Assembly (NCBI GenBank): GCA_021792315.1
Contig: JAJYUX010000091.1
Span: 1 to 5,955, forward strand
Direction of reading: 5' to 3'
DNA from: an archaeon
GTDB taxonomy: Archaea; Thermoproteota; Nitrososphaeria; Nitrososphaerales; CADDZS01
Length of the DNA: 5,955 nucleotides
A model generated the notes under the pieces. The model was given only the letters and a program-made list of their open reading frames with translations. It had not been told where the DNA came from and did not search any database. A program made the position numbers and the translations under genes. Of the stretch, positions 1 to 5,338 are shown in pieces; position 1 is the stretch's first letter; each line of letters starts with the position of its first letter.

Positions 1-249
1 GTCTGGATCCCCCAATTTGCAAGAGGGATAGGAATCGGATTCGGATTAGGTTTTGCCAAACTTACAATTGAGATGAGAAATCAGATACTGGATCTCATGG
101 AGACAAGCAAATACTTCCTGGAAGGCTGCGGATACGGGTACGGCCTGATCGAAGCGCAACTAGAAGATTCGGAGGTAACGCTCGGAAAGAGACTTTTTGG
201 AAACAACGAGAGTTTCAAAAAGGGTTACGAGGAATCTCTAGAAGTTTAG
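1..249 (+). CDS. C-terminal part of an unrecognised glycine-rich protein (cut by the window edge)
   Basis: An open frame runs from the first base to a TAG at 247-249, giving 82 residues without a convincing start. The first internal ATG is at 73, in the middle of what looks like continuous protein, so the true start is probably outside the window. The fragment opens with an alternating glycine/hydrophobic run (GIGIGFGLGF, residues 9-18), a pattern that could pack in a membrane or form a glycine-zipper helix. It then becomes hydrophilic, with a second run, GCGYGYG, at about residues 43-49 and a charged tail ending in EESLEV. I do not recognise the family and assign no function. The coding call rests on the open frame, the patterned composition and a clean stop followed by intergenic sequence. 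Confidence 0.6.
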   Translation, partial: VWIPQFARGIGIGFGLGFAKLTIEMRNQILDLMETSKYFLEGCGYGYGLIEAQLEDSEVTLGKRLFGNNESFKKGYEESLEV

Positions 250-269
250 AAGACTCTTCAGGTCCTCTT

Positions 270-285
270 CCGTGTTAGAACACGG
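270..285. repeat. 16-bp palindrome with 7-bp perfect arms and a 2-base centre
   Basis: The arms CCGTGTT (270-276) and AACACGG (279-285) are exact reverse complements around AG. The element lies about 20 bases after the stop of the left-edge gene and about 140 bases before the zinc-ribbon gene. As RNA it could fold into a 5-bp stem with a 6-base loop, but no T-run follows. A protein-binding site is therefore as plausible as a terminator. One arm match of this length can occur by chance in 6 kb. Confidence 0.3.
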
Positions 286-397
286 GTCGATCACCAATAC
301 TTTACATCACTTTTATGAACCGCCTAATAGAGTGGCTCAAGCGAGAAACAGTGTCCCCTTTAATAGCTTAATCGCAGCATTAATCGGCAATTCAGCC

Positions 398-405
398 TTA
401 AATAC
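398..405 (+). promoter_or_regulatory. TATA-like box of the zinc-ribbon gene (probable leaderless promoter)
   Basis: The box TTAAATAC is centred about 25 bases before the ATG at 427. In archaea transcription starts about 25 bases downstream of the TATA centre, so the transcript should begin at or next to the start codon. No Shine-Dalgarno site is visible, which agrees with a leaderless mRNA. A purine-rich BRE is not obvious upstream. Confidence 0.5.
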
Positions 406-426
406 GACTGTACGGTTATCTACCTT

Positions 427-723
427 ATGCCAGACTTTCGAACCATTTTCAGAAGCTGCCCTAATTGTGGCAAGAGATTTGAGATAAGACTCGCTGGCAA
501 GAAGCTAGTCAAAGAGGAAGCGATCAAGACCACAGAGCAAGAGCTCAGTGGAGTTCCAACCTACGGCCTTTACGGAGTTCAGCAGGTGACTACAGTCTCG
601 GAAGAAAGGCCAGTCGTCGTCGATGTAGAAGAATTCCAATACGCGTACGAGTGCAAGCACTGTGGGCATAAATGGTGCGAATTGAGGGAAGAAGAGAAAA
701 CTGAACGTATAAAGGAAAAGTGA
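427..723 (+). CDS. Small zinc-ribbon protein of thaumarchaeal type, function unknown
   Basis: This is a 98-residue protein with two cysteine pairs placed to bind one zinc ion: CPNC at residues 11-14 and CKHC at 76-79. Both pairs are followed by glycine (CPNCG, CKHCG), the usual zinc-ribbon knuckle. A fifth cysteine lies at 84. About 60 residues separate the knuckles, including a Thr/Ser/Val-rich linker and an acidic VDVEEFQYAYE segment leading into the second knuckle. The tail (ELREEEKTERIKEK) is highly charged and probably helical. I associate this architecture with a small conserved protein of Nitrososphaeria; the exact role is unknown, and nucleic-acid or protein binding is only a guess. 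The start is the ATG at 427 because it sits 25 bases after a TATA-like box and a few residues before the first knuckle. The frame stays open for 36 codons after the TGA stop. Confidence 0.85.
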   Translation: MPDFRTIFRSCPNCGKRFEIRLAGKKLVKEEAIKTTEQELSGVPTYGLYGVQQVTTVSEERPVVVDVEEFQYAYECKHCGHKWCELREEEKTERIKEK

Positions 724-1280
724 TCCTGCGACAAGAAAGCTGGCTACTTAGAGGAAGACGAAATAGCGCTAGCCTACGCAATCTTGTGTGAGGTAAGCTT
801 TGGGAGGGTTGAAACATTACGGTTTGTTAAATGAGGCAAGTTCGGCTGTAGGACAGGCAAAGATAACCTGTTCAAGTTCTTTGTGAGAGAATTTGCTTTT
901 GAACCTATTATTTCATCCCACAATAGATTCATTTGATGTCTCTTATTTCGTGGTTCAAATCGGTTCTCAAGACTAGCTCGACAGCTTTTCCGGCTGTTGA
1001 ATAAAACAAAACACAGAAAGTGGTCATGCGCGATATCCAGCAACGCTTCGTATGCAAATTCGTCCTCTCTTATCGTTTGAAATTCTGGTTTAGATCTTCT
1101 CAACAGAAAAATCGGGTTCTGGATTAGCTATTACTCCAAAGACTGCCGTTCGTTCAGCGCGGCCAAAGGATAGCTCTGAAGAATCAGAGTAATCGACAAG
1201 TATCTATCTGAAATTCAAGTGATTACACGGCGGTGGTTCTCATGCTGACTAGATGAGTTTCGCCGGCCTAACCTCGTCTT
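724..1280. other. 557-base stretch without a convincing gene; possible decayed coding sequence
   Basis: Three things can be seen here. First, bases 724-834 continue the frame of the zinc-ribbon gene past its stop for 36 codons with protein-like composition but no ATG or GTG. Second, a 109-codon open frame on the minus strand (1103-774) has only a TTG start and an unrecognised sequence; its first 25 or so residues (REDEFAYEALLDIA) look protein-like and the rest does not. Third, a short hairpin lies at 1174-1189. I see no tRNA, rRNA, long repeat or insertion-sequence ends. The stretch is best read as an intergenic region with gene remnants between convergent transcription units. Confidence 0.4.
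1174..1189 (-). repeat. Small hairpin downstream of the last hemerythrin-like gene
   Basis: Arms CTCTGA (1174-1179) and TCAGAG (1184-1189) are exact reverse complements around a 4-base AGAA loop, and a G-T wobble can extend the stem by one pair. It lies about 90 bases past the stop codon of the minus-strand HHE gene ending at 1281, where a transcript end could fall. No clear T-run follows in that direction, so a terminator is only a possibility. Confidence 0.25.
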
Positions 1281-1772
1281 CTAGGCGGCCATGTCAAAGA
1301 GCCTCTCTGAAATTCCAGTCACCCTGAAGTATCTTTCGCGCCCAAATTCCTCAATGATCTTTCTTGCCTTGTCAATCGACTCTCTTTCCTTTTCTGAATC
1401 TGCCTTCCAGAATTGGAAAATCAGAGTCTCCTCACTCGAGTTGTGAGATTCGACAGTGTCTGCGTACAAAAGTATCTTCTTTCTTAGCGCTTCGCTCTCG
1501 TCTTGAGCCGTGTGGATTTTTATCTGCTCCCCAATTTTTTCGATCAACCTGTGGTCTGCCTCGAGCCTTGATATTATCTTGGTCAGTTGCTGACTTTCAG
1601 TACCTACCATCTGCTCCAGACTGGGGAAGACTATCTCATCTTCGACTCTTGCATGGCAGTTTCGGACAAAGTCCTCTACTTCAAATATCGGCTCGGCGCT
1701 CTTTTCCCTTACGAATCGAAAGTGAAGTCTAAGGCTGGCATGCTCGACCATTACAAGTTCTATAATGTTCAT
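1281..1772 (-). CDS. Hemerythrin-like HHE-domain protein with a complete di-iron ligand set (HHE-1)
   Basis: This 163-residue, probably cytoplasmic four-helix-bundle protein has the hemerythrin HHE pattern, counted from the ATG at 1772. His11 (VEH) is in helix 1. His40 and Glu44 (HARVE, followed by FP at 49-50) are in helix 2. His74 (ADH) is in helix 3. His110 and Glu114 (HNSSE) are in helix 4. This is the five-ligand-plus-carboxylate arrangement that holds two irons in the family, whose members bind O2 or NO, sense redox state or help handle iron. The C-terminal 45 residues are a charged helix and a tail, with no fused output domain, so it is a stand-alone HHE protein. A GTG at 1781 would add three residues; I prefer ATG because no Shine-Dalgarno supports the GTG. 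The next gene upstream on this strand ends about 300 bases away, so a private promoter is likely; a weak AAATAC-type box lies near 1822-1830. Confidence 0.85.
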   Translation of the reverse strand: MNIIELVMVEHASLRLHFRFVREKSAEPIFEVEDFVRNCHARVEDEIVFPSLEQMVGTESQQLTKIISRLEADHRLIEKIGEQIKIHTAQDESEALRKKILLYADTVESHNSSEETLIFQFWKADSEKERESIDKARKIIEEFGRERYFRVTGISERLFDMAA

Positions 1773-1781
1773 TTCTGTCAC

Positions 1782-2079
1782 TCTACTGGCAGATTGTGTC
1801 TCGAGTTTCTTGATTGTAAACTGTATTTCTTTCTAGGTAATTGAAAATCATTGCTATCTCTATGAGCAAGCACCGATTAACTGCAGCTCAATATCAGGGA
1901 TCAATGCCTAGGAGTAATATCAAACCACATCATTTCCAACTCGGTAGGTCTTTCGGGTCAGATTTCGGCACCATGGGTAGACATGTGCCACGAATGGAAC
2001 AATTCTGAAGCATGCCTACTTGCGGATTGCCGTTCAAATATAATGCTCACTGAACGCAGCAGATTTGATTTCAGGTAGT
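1782..2079. other. 298-base intergenic region between two hemerythrin-like genes
   Basis: This gap must hold the promoter of the HHE-1 gene, for which weak TATA-like candidates lie near 1811-1830. A 48-codon ATG frame on the plus strand (1862-2008) is basic and methionine-rich, with codons unlike the neighbouring genes, and its length is expected by chance. An AT-rich TTCAAATATAATG stretch at 2033-2045 could act as a TATA box on either strand but fits no start codon. I see no RNA gene. Confidence 0.4.
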
Positions 2080-2085
2080 CTACCT
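2073..2085. repeat. 13-bp palindrome overlapping the stop codon of HHE-2
   Basis: AGGTAG (2073-2078) and CTACCT (2080-2085) are exact reverse complements around one T. The stop codon of the minus-strand HHE-2 gene (2080-2082) lies inside. The centre is too tight for a stable full RNA hairpin, so it would more likely be a DNA-level site or chance. A palindrome of this size is expected about once in a window of this length. Confidence 0.2.
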
Positions 2086-2526
2086 AGCGACAACGCGACA
2101 TCTTGTTATGCCGTTGAGAGCGAGTCGGAAGACGGTTGACTCTTCTTCTGAGTGATGCTTTCGCAGGAAGGAGAAGAAATCGTTAATCTGCCTTTGAGCT
2201 TTTTCCTGACCCATTGTAGGAAGTTTTGGAAGAACGTTGTTGAAGAAATGAGTCAGATTCCTATGTCCCTGCAGTATGCGAACAGATTCTGCTGACTCGT
2301 CCTTTGAATATTTCATGATGGATCTAGCGACTATTGCCTCCTCCTCTATTGCGTGCCTCAGAATCTCCGTCTTCAAAACTGATAAAAGACTAAATGCCAC
2401 AGTGAGATTTTGCTCGTCAACGAGATTTTGGATTCTATCTATCTTTCTACGGAACTCTTCATGTTCCTTCTTCATTCTTTCTATTACCTCCGGTAACATC
2501 TCTTTGTAGTCCAATCTGTAGCTCAT
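2080..2526 (-). CDS. Hemerythrin-like HHE-domain protein with a complete di-iron ligand set (HHE-2)
   Basis: This 148-residue single-domain protein has HHE ligands at His22 (KEHEEF), His58 with Glu62 (HAIEE), His88 (GHRN) and His124 with Glu128 (HHSEE; His125 lies beside it). The 36-residue spacing from His88 to His124 matches the equivalent spacing in HHE-1, which supports the alignment, yet the two proteins share little else and differ at both ends. It should therefore fold as a four-helix bundle with two non-heme irons. A role in O2, NO or iron handling is inferred from the family; nothing here fixes the ligand. The basic tail (ITRCRVVAR) has one cysteine. The ATG at 2526 is well placed, and a weak TATA-like GTGTATCAAG lies about 26 bases upstream, so a leaderless transcript is possible. 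The gene is 199 bases downstream of the RISREYY protein gene. Confidence 0.85.
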   Translation of the reverse strand: MSYRLDYKEMLPEVIERMKKEHEEFRRKIDRIQNLVDEQNLTVAFSLLSVLKTEILRHAIEEEAIVARSIMKYSKDESAESVRILQGHRNLTHFFNNVLPKLPTMGQEKAQRQINDFFSFLRKHHSEEESTVFRLALNGITRCRVVAR

Positions 2527-2725
2527 GTTTCGACATCTCTTGTGGTACTTGATACACTGCCTTGTAGTTACGGATTAGCCCGAAATTCTTTGGGTCTAGA
2601 AGTGTAACCCGATTAGTTCCATTGTTCGAAGGACTTGTAGTTCGATAATGATTTCGAGTTGCTAGTTTCAACTTTGCTCCAGATCCTATCGCTTGTCTAG
2701 ATTACGCTTGCACAAGAGCCCTGCT
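2527..2725. other. 199-base intergenic region with repeated TCTAGA and CTTGTAGTT words
   Basis: No supported gene lies here. CTTGTAGTT occurs twice in direct orientation (2561-2569 and 2634-2642). TCTAGA occurs at 2595-2600 and 2696-2701, then at 2725-2730 and 2759-2764 across the end of the next gene. A TTG-started frame on the minus strand through this gap runs into the start of HHE-2 in another frame and looks like a shadow. The promoter of HHE-2 should lie at about 2547-2560. Confidence 0.35.
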
Positions 2726-3190
2726 CTAGACCTTCACGGTAATTGGTGTAGCAACTGTTCTAGATTGCGGTTTCTGGTGATAGTATTCTCTGGATATCCG
2801 CATTACATCATCCAGCTTCGAGAGCATGGTTTCTCTGTTCAGCCTTCCTTCCGTTGAAAGTTGCTGTGCTCTTTCTAGCAGCATTCGAACTCTTTCCCCG
2901 TTTCCCTTGTACATCTCAATCCTTACTGCTGTTTCAAGATTGATTCGAGCAGTAGTCGGATCGCCCTTTCCTGCAGATTCAGCCTTTCTGATCAGCGTTT
3001 CAGTAGAATCTAGCTGAGATATCTGCTCAGCTGGTCTGAGGAGGAGAAAGTTGCTTATCGCTTTATGCAGTTGTTCATCTCCACCGCATAGAGTCGCAAG
3101 AGGATCTTCCGAGTTGGTCGAAATGGATGCCTCCGTTGAATTGTTGTCTTTTCTTCTTCCGAATAGTCTCAAATTCTCACTCACTTTCAT
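2726..3190 (-). CDS. Small helical protein of a thaumarchaeal family (RISREYY type), function unknown
   Basis: This is a 154-residue protein counted from the ATG at 3190. After a short basic start (MKVSENLRLFGRRKDN) and a Ser/Thr/Asn-rich linker (about 15-35), residues 36-137 look all-helical. Visible segments are LHKAISNFLLLRP (41-53), a TARINLETAVRIEMY segment (80-94), a VRMLLERAQQL helix (101-111) and a final DDVMRISREYY helix (127-137). The tail ends PITVKV. The alternation of short helices resembles TPR-like bundles that bind other proteins. I recall similar small proteins in Nitrososphaeria, but no function is known to me. An in-frame TTG at 3253 would add 21 residues; I prefer the ATG because a TTAATCC-type box lies about 25 bases before it and because an MKxx..LFGRR start is natural for the family. 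It sits between two hemerythrin-like genes on the same strand, so a functional link is possible but unproven. Confidence 0.75.
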   Translation of the reverse strand: MKVSENLRLFGRRKDNNSTEASISTNSEDPLATLCGGDEQLHKAISNFLLLRPAEQISQLDSTETLIRKAESAGKGDPTTARINLETAVRIEMYKGNGERVRMLLERAQQLSTEGRLNRETMLSKLDDVMRISREYYHQKPQSRTVATPITVKV

Positions 3191-3277
3191 TGTAGATAAC
3201 GTAGTGCGTTGGATTAAGCTCGTTCCCGAAGATCTTTGGGACGATCTAAACAAGTGACTGAAGTTTTCCAGTGCAGG

Positions 3278-3802
3278 TTAAGGAATGCCATACATGAGCT
3301 CGAAGGCTTCTGGAGGTTTGTCTACAGGAATCAGACACGGATCAATCGCGAACTGCTGCGATCTTGAAACTGTCGAATACGCCACTGCTTTAGCGACCGG
3401 ATACAGAATGCTTTCCTCGAACTCTACATAATGAGACAATTTTCGCAGAAGGAGGGCCAAATTTCCATCCTGGATAGTGGATGCAGCTTTTGTTGCCTCC
3501 TCTATTTTCCTCTTGATCTCTCTGTGCTCCAAGCAAATATTCTGAAAAGACTCTTGTAACCTTGTCGCCCTTCCAAAGTTGTTGCTGTTCAGTTGAGTAA
3601 TGAATTCGCCGCTCTGGAGTGAGGACCACAGAGAGTCAACAAGAGGGAAAGTTAAATCGTCATCCTCTTTCAAGTGAGTTTTGAAGGAATCGAGCAAGGA
3701 AGAAACGGATCGTCCAGCTGGGTTGTCAGGTTTGGAATAACCCTCTATTCGACCTAGTAAATTGTCTCTTGTTTCCTTCAACCGCATGACTGGATTCTGC
3801 AT
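3278..3802 (-). CDS. Degenerate hemerythrin-like protein with altered metal ligands (HHE-3)
   Basis: This 174-residue helical protein aligns with HHE proteins at three places. HLKEDDDLTFP (43-53) matches helix 2, His93 in LEHREIK matches helix 3, and HYVEFEESILYP (124-135) matches helix 4. The ligand set is changed. No histidine is seen in the N-terminal helix (about residues 6-20). The helix-2 carboxylate is Asp47 instead of Glu. At the helix-4 histidine position, ten residues before Pro135, there is Tyr125, with His124 just before it; Glu129 is kept. Iron binding may therefore be lost, be mono-nuclear or use other residues. The C-terminal 40 residues extend beyond the bundle (DPCLIPVDKPPEAFELMYG). 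Start: ATG at 3802; Met6 (3787) is an alternative because a GATAATAC box lies about 31 bases before it. The next gene on the strand begins 87 bases after this stop, so the two could share a transcript. Confidence 0.75.
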   Translation of the reverse strand: MQNPVMRLKETRDNLLGRIEGYSKPDNPAGRSVSSLLDSFKTHLKEDDDLTFPLVDSLWSSLQSGEFITQLNSNNFGRATRLQESFQNICLEHREIKRKIEEATKAASTIQDGNLALLLRKLSHYVEFEESILYPVAKAVAYSTVSRSQQFAIDPCLIPVDKPPEAFELMYGIP

Positions 3803-4205
3803 GATAAGTTACCAGTATTATCCGGTACTCGGCAACGGTTATCGTTAATCCCGAAGAAATTCTGGGATGCAATTGAGAGAAGCAGTCAAATTCGAGCGTG
3901 CTAATCTCTGAAGGATTCCGCCGCTTACATGCAGCAGGCGTTCAGGTTTGTTTTCGACCTGGACTATGCACAGAGTCGGTACAAAGATAGAATAGAAGGA
4001 AATGAAAAGTCGGCGCAAAGCAGTCAGCTTGAAGACCTCTTCCGAAATGTAGACTGCAATAACATAAGTACAAGGCGATAAATTATCCCCGATCAAATTC
4101 AAAATCCGGCTAGTGTTTGTTCAACTTGGGAAGTCAGACCGATCACCTCTTTCAACAATTTCACACCCTAGTTCGAAAGCGAAATTGAGCCGTTCTTTCG
4201 GTGTA
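3803..4205. other. 403-base stretch between the ParB-like and HHE-3 genes; mostly unassigned
   Basis: The stretch must contain the HHE-3 promoter; GATAATAC and GATTAAC boxes lie within 50 bases of that start. A protein-like open frame on the plus strand (3929-4081) is listed separately. The overlapping minus-strand frame (4102-3845) has only a TTG start and a composition expected of an antisense shadow. Near the ParB-like stop there is a CGAAAG/CTTTCG inverted repeat (4174-4179 and 4195-4200), a weak terminator candidate. A GTTCGAA word at 4171-4177 looks like a tRNA T-loop, but no clover-leaf surrounds it. Confidence 0.4.
3929..4081 (+). pseudogene. Possible gene remnant or 50-residue small ORF, unrecognised
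   Basis: From the ATG at 3929 to TAA at 4079-4081 there are 50 codons with natural protein composition (FRFVFDLDYAQSRYKDRIEG, then SSQLEDLFRNVD). Many codons begin with G, as in the real genes here. The same frame is also protein-like just before an in-frame TAA at 3902-3904 (KKFWDAIERSSQIR, about 3854-3895). This suggests a longer gene broken by one stop. It is also the only plus-strand candidate inside a minus-strand block. No convincing promoter or Shine-Dalgarno is present, I recognise no family, and 50 open codons can arise by chance. Confidence is low. Confidence 0.25.
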
Positions 4206-5231
4206 CTACAGACCTATGAGAATGCCGCACTTTGGGCAACTGATCTTTTTGTCATGTTGTCCCCTTGATTCGTTTGCAAGTGCTTTGTTGATTTCAATAA
4301 TCTCGAGTATTGACTCTTCTAGTGAGTTCAAACCTGCTCTTAGGGGCTCCGGTGATTCGCGGCCCAGCTCTTGGATGCGCTGCAGGATGCTTTCCAATTT
4401 CATGTTTTCGGCTAATGAAATTCTAGTTTTAGAGACTCTGTGTCTATTGCTTTCTACAGACCCGTTTCCACTTCGAGCAAGTTGAAACTCATTTGAGGAA
4501 AACAGAGTGGCAAAGCGCTCCAAGTGCCTAACAGTCACTCCTCTTGCGATCATTCTAATGGCATGCTTCACAAGATCTGGATTCAGCTTGGACAAGACTG
4601 CAATGTGCTTCAGGTTCACATTCCTCAAGAACGCATTTGAGTATGTTGACTCAGCATACTGAAGGTAGGAGTTTGCAAGAAGGGCAAGCTGCCTTTTGCT
4701 TTGAACAGTGGCCCTGGATTGATGCAAGCTTTCGGCAATCTGCTCTTGAGAGAGACCAAACAGCTTTTCGCTGATTAAAAACGCGATTCCCTCTTCATAT
4801 GAAGAAAGATTATGTCGTTGAATATTTTCTTCGAGACATTGCTGAAAGATCCTAAACTCGTCCTCGCAATCCAGTACTTCGCACTCAACTTCCTCCCAGC
4901 CTAAAATCTCGGATGCGGCTCGAATCCTTCTGTGTCCTGAGACGATCTCGAATACCTGCGGATTTTCTGGATGGATTCTGACTTTCGGTAATTGAAGGAG
5001 CCCGACTGACTTGATTGATGCAGCGAGATTTTCCAGCTCCTCTTTGTCGAAGAATGCGGCGTCCCTGACCTGATATCGTGAAGATTTCAGGGAGTTGACC
5101 GGGATGCGTCTTACGGGCCTGACTGGTGCGTGTTGGTCTTTCGAAACGAGCTGCGAATCTTGCAATAATCTATAACCTCTATCTTTGCTAACCAAAGAAA
5201 TTGATTGCCGATAACATACCGGTCTTAGCAC
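4206..5231 (-). CDS. ParB/Spo0J-family DNA-binding protein with a C-terminal CPKCG motif
   Basis: This 341-residue protein has a nearly complete ParB core after a 40-residue polar N-terminus. Its parts are RIPVNSL (42-48); a LAASIKSVGLLQLPKV box (69-84); the nucleotide-pocket box GHRRIRAA (99-106, GERR in classical ParB); ENIQRHNLSSYEEG (135-148), matching ENxQR; and a helix-turn-helix at about 160-182 (GLSQEQIAESLHQSRATVQS). Two helical segments follow at 204-216 (NVNLKHIAVLSKL) and 226-241 (MIARGVTVRHLERFAT), as in ParB DNA-binding domains. The usual C-terminal dimer domain is not evident. Instead there is a Ser/Arg-rich linker, a helix at about 272-320 and a terminal CPKCG (332-336), which could bind zinc if two chains each give two cysteines. 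Classical ParB proteins load on parS as CTP-gated clamps and work with ParA; no ParA is in the window. The start is GTG at 5231: no in-frame ATG exists before the domain, and an in-frame stop lies upstream. Confidence 0.85.
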   Translation of the reverse strand: MLRPVCYRQSISLVSKDRGYRLLQDSQLVSKDQHAPVRPVRRIPVNSLKSSRYQVRDAAFFDKEELENLAASIKSVGLLQLPKVRIHPENPQVFEIVSGHRRIRAASEILGWEEVECEVLDCEDEFRIFQQCLEENIQRHNLSSYEEGIAFLISEKLFGLSQEQIAESLHQSRATVQSKRQLALLANSYLQYAESTYSNAFLRNVNLKHIAVLSKLNPDLVKHAIRMIARGVTVRHLERFATLFSSNEFQLARSGNGSVESNRHRVSKTRISLAENMKLESILQRIQELGRESPEPLRAGLNSLEESILEIIEINKALANESRGQHDKKISCPKCGILIGL

Positions 5232-5241
5232 GCAACAACTT

Positions 5242-5256
5242 TTGAGATGAGCTCAA
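5242..5256. promoter_or_regulatory. Palindromic site in the ParB-like leader (operator candidate)
   Basis: TTGAG (5242-5246) and CTCAA (5252-5256) are inverted around five bases, and TGAGCTCA (5248-5255) inside is a perfect 8-bp palindrome. The site lies between the TATA-like box at 5278-5286 and the GTG start at 5231, where transcription of the ParB-like gene should begin. A bound protein could block that start. Autoregulation or control by the divergent RHH protein is inference only. Confidence 0.3.
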
Positions 5257-5277
5257 TCTTGTTTTTTTGAAGGAGAC

Positions 5278-5286
5278 TATAAATTG
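5278..5286 (-). promoter_or_regulatory. TATA-like box of the ParB-like gene
   Basis: On the minus strand the sequence reads AATTTATAG. A start about 25 bases downstream falls near 5256, giving a leader of about 25 bases before the GTG at 5231. The plus strand of the same bases reads CTATAAATTGG, so the element could also drive the divergent RHH gene with a leader of about 60 bases. Confidence 0.45.
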
Positions 5287-5320
5287 GCTGTGAATACAAT
5301 CTCAGAGTTCGATTTCAGAA

Positions 5321-5338
5321 ATATTCATATGATGTCAT
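5321..5338 (+). promoter_or_regulatory. TATA-like box and overlapping palindrome before the RHH gene
   Basis: CAGAAATATTCATAT resembles a BRE plus TATA box, with a predicted start near 5350. That gives a leader of about 22 bases to the ATG at 5372. Overlapping it are TCATATGA (5325-5332, perfect palindrome) and ATGATGTCAT (5329-5338, 4-bp inverted arms). RHH proteins often bind short inverted or tandem sites over their own promoter, so this is a candidate autoregulatory operator. Confidence 0.35.

Noticed and set aside
315..371. 18-residue frame starting MNRLIEWLKRE before the zinc-ribbon gene
   Set aside because: Too short to judge, and the nearest AT-rich box is only about 15 bases from the ATG.
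1227..1268. CTGA followed by AGATGAG, resembling D' and C' boxes of a C/D guide RNA
   Set aside because: No good C box upstream and no D box at the right distance downstream, so the set is incomplete.
1862..2008. 48-codon plus-strand ATG frame between HHE-1 and HHE-2
   Set aside because: Length expected by chance, codon pattern unlike the real genes, four methionines, and no promoter at a suitable distance.
2459..2671. 70-codon minus-strand frame overlapping the start of HHE-2
   Set aside because: TTG start and overlap with a well-supported gene in another frame.
3845..4102. 85-codon minus-strand frame downstream of the ParB-like gene
   Set aside because: TTG start only, hydrophobic antisense-type composition, and the opposite strand reads better as protein.
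4171..4200. GTTCGAA word resembling a tRNA T-loop
   Set aside because: No acceptor stem, anticodon arm or D-arm can be built around it on either strand.
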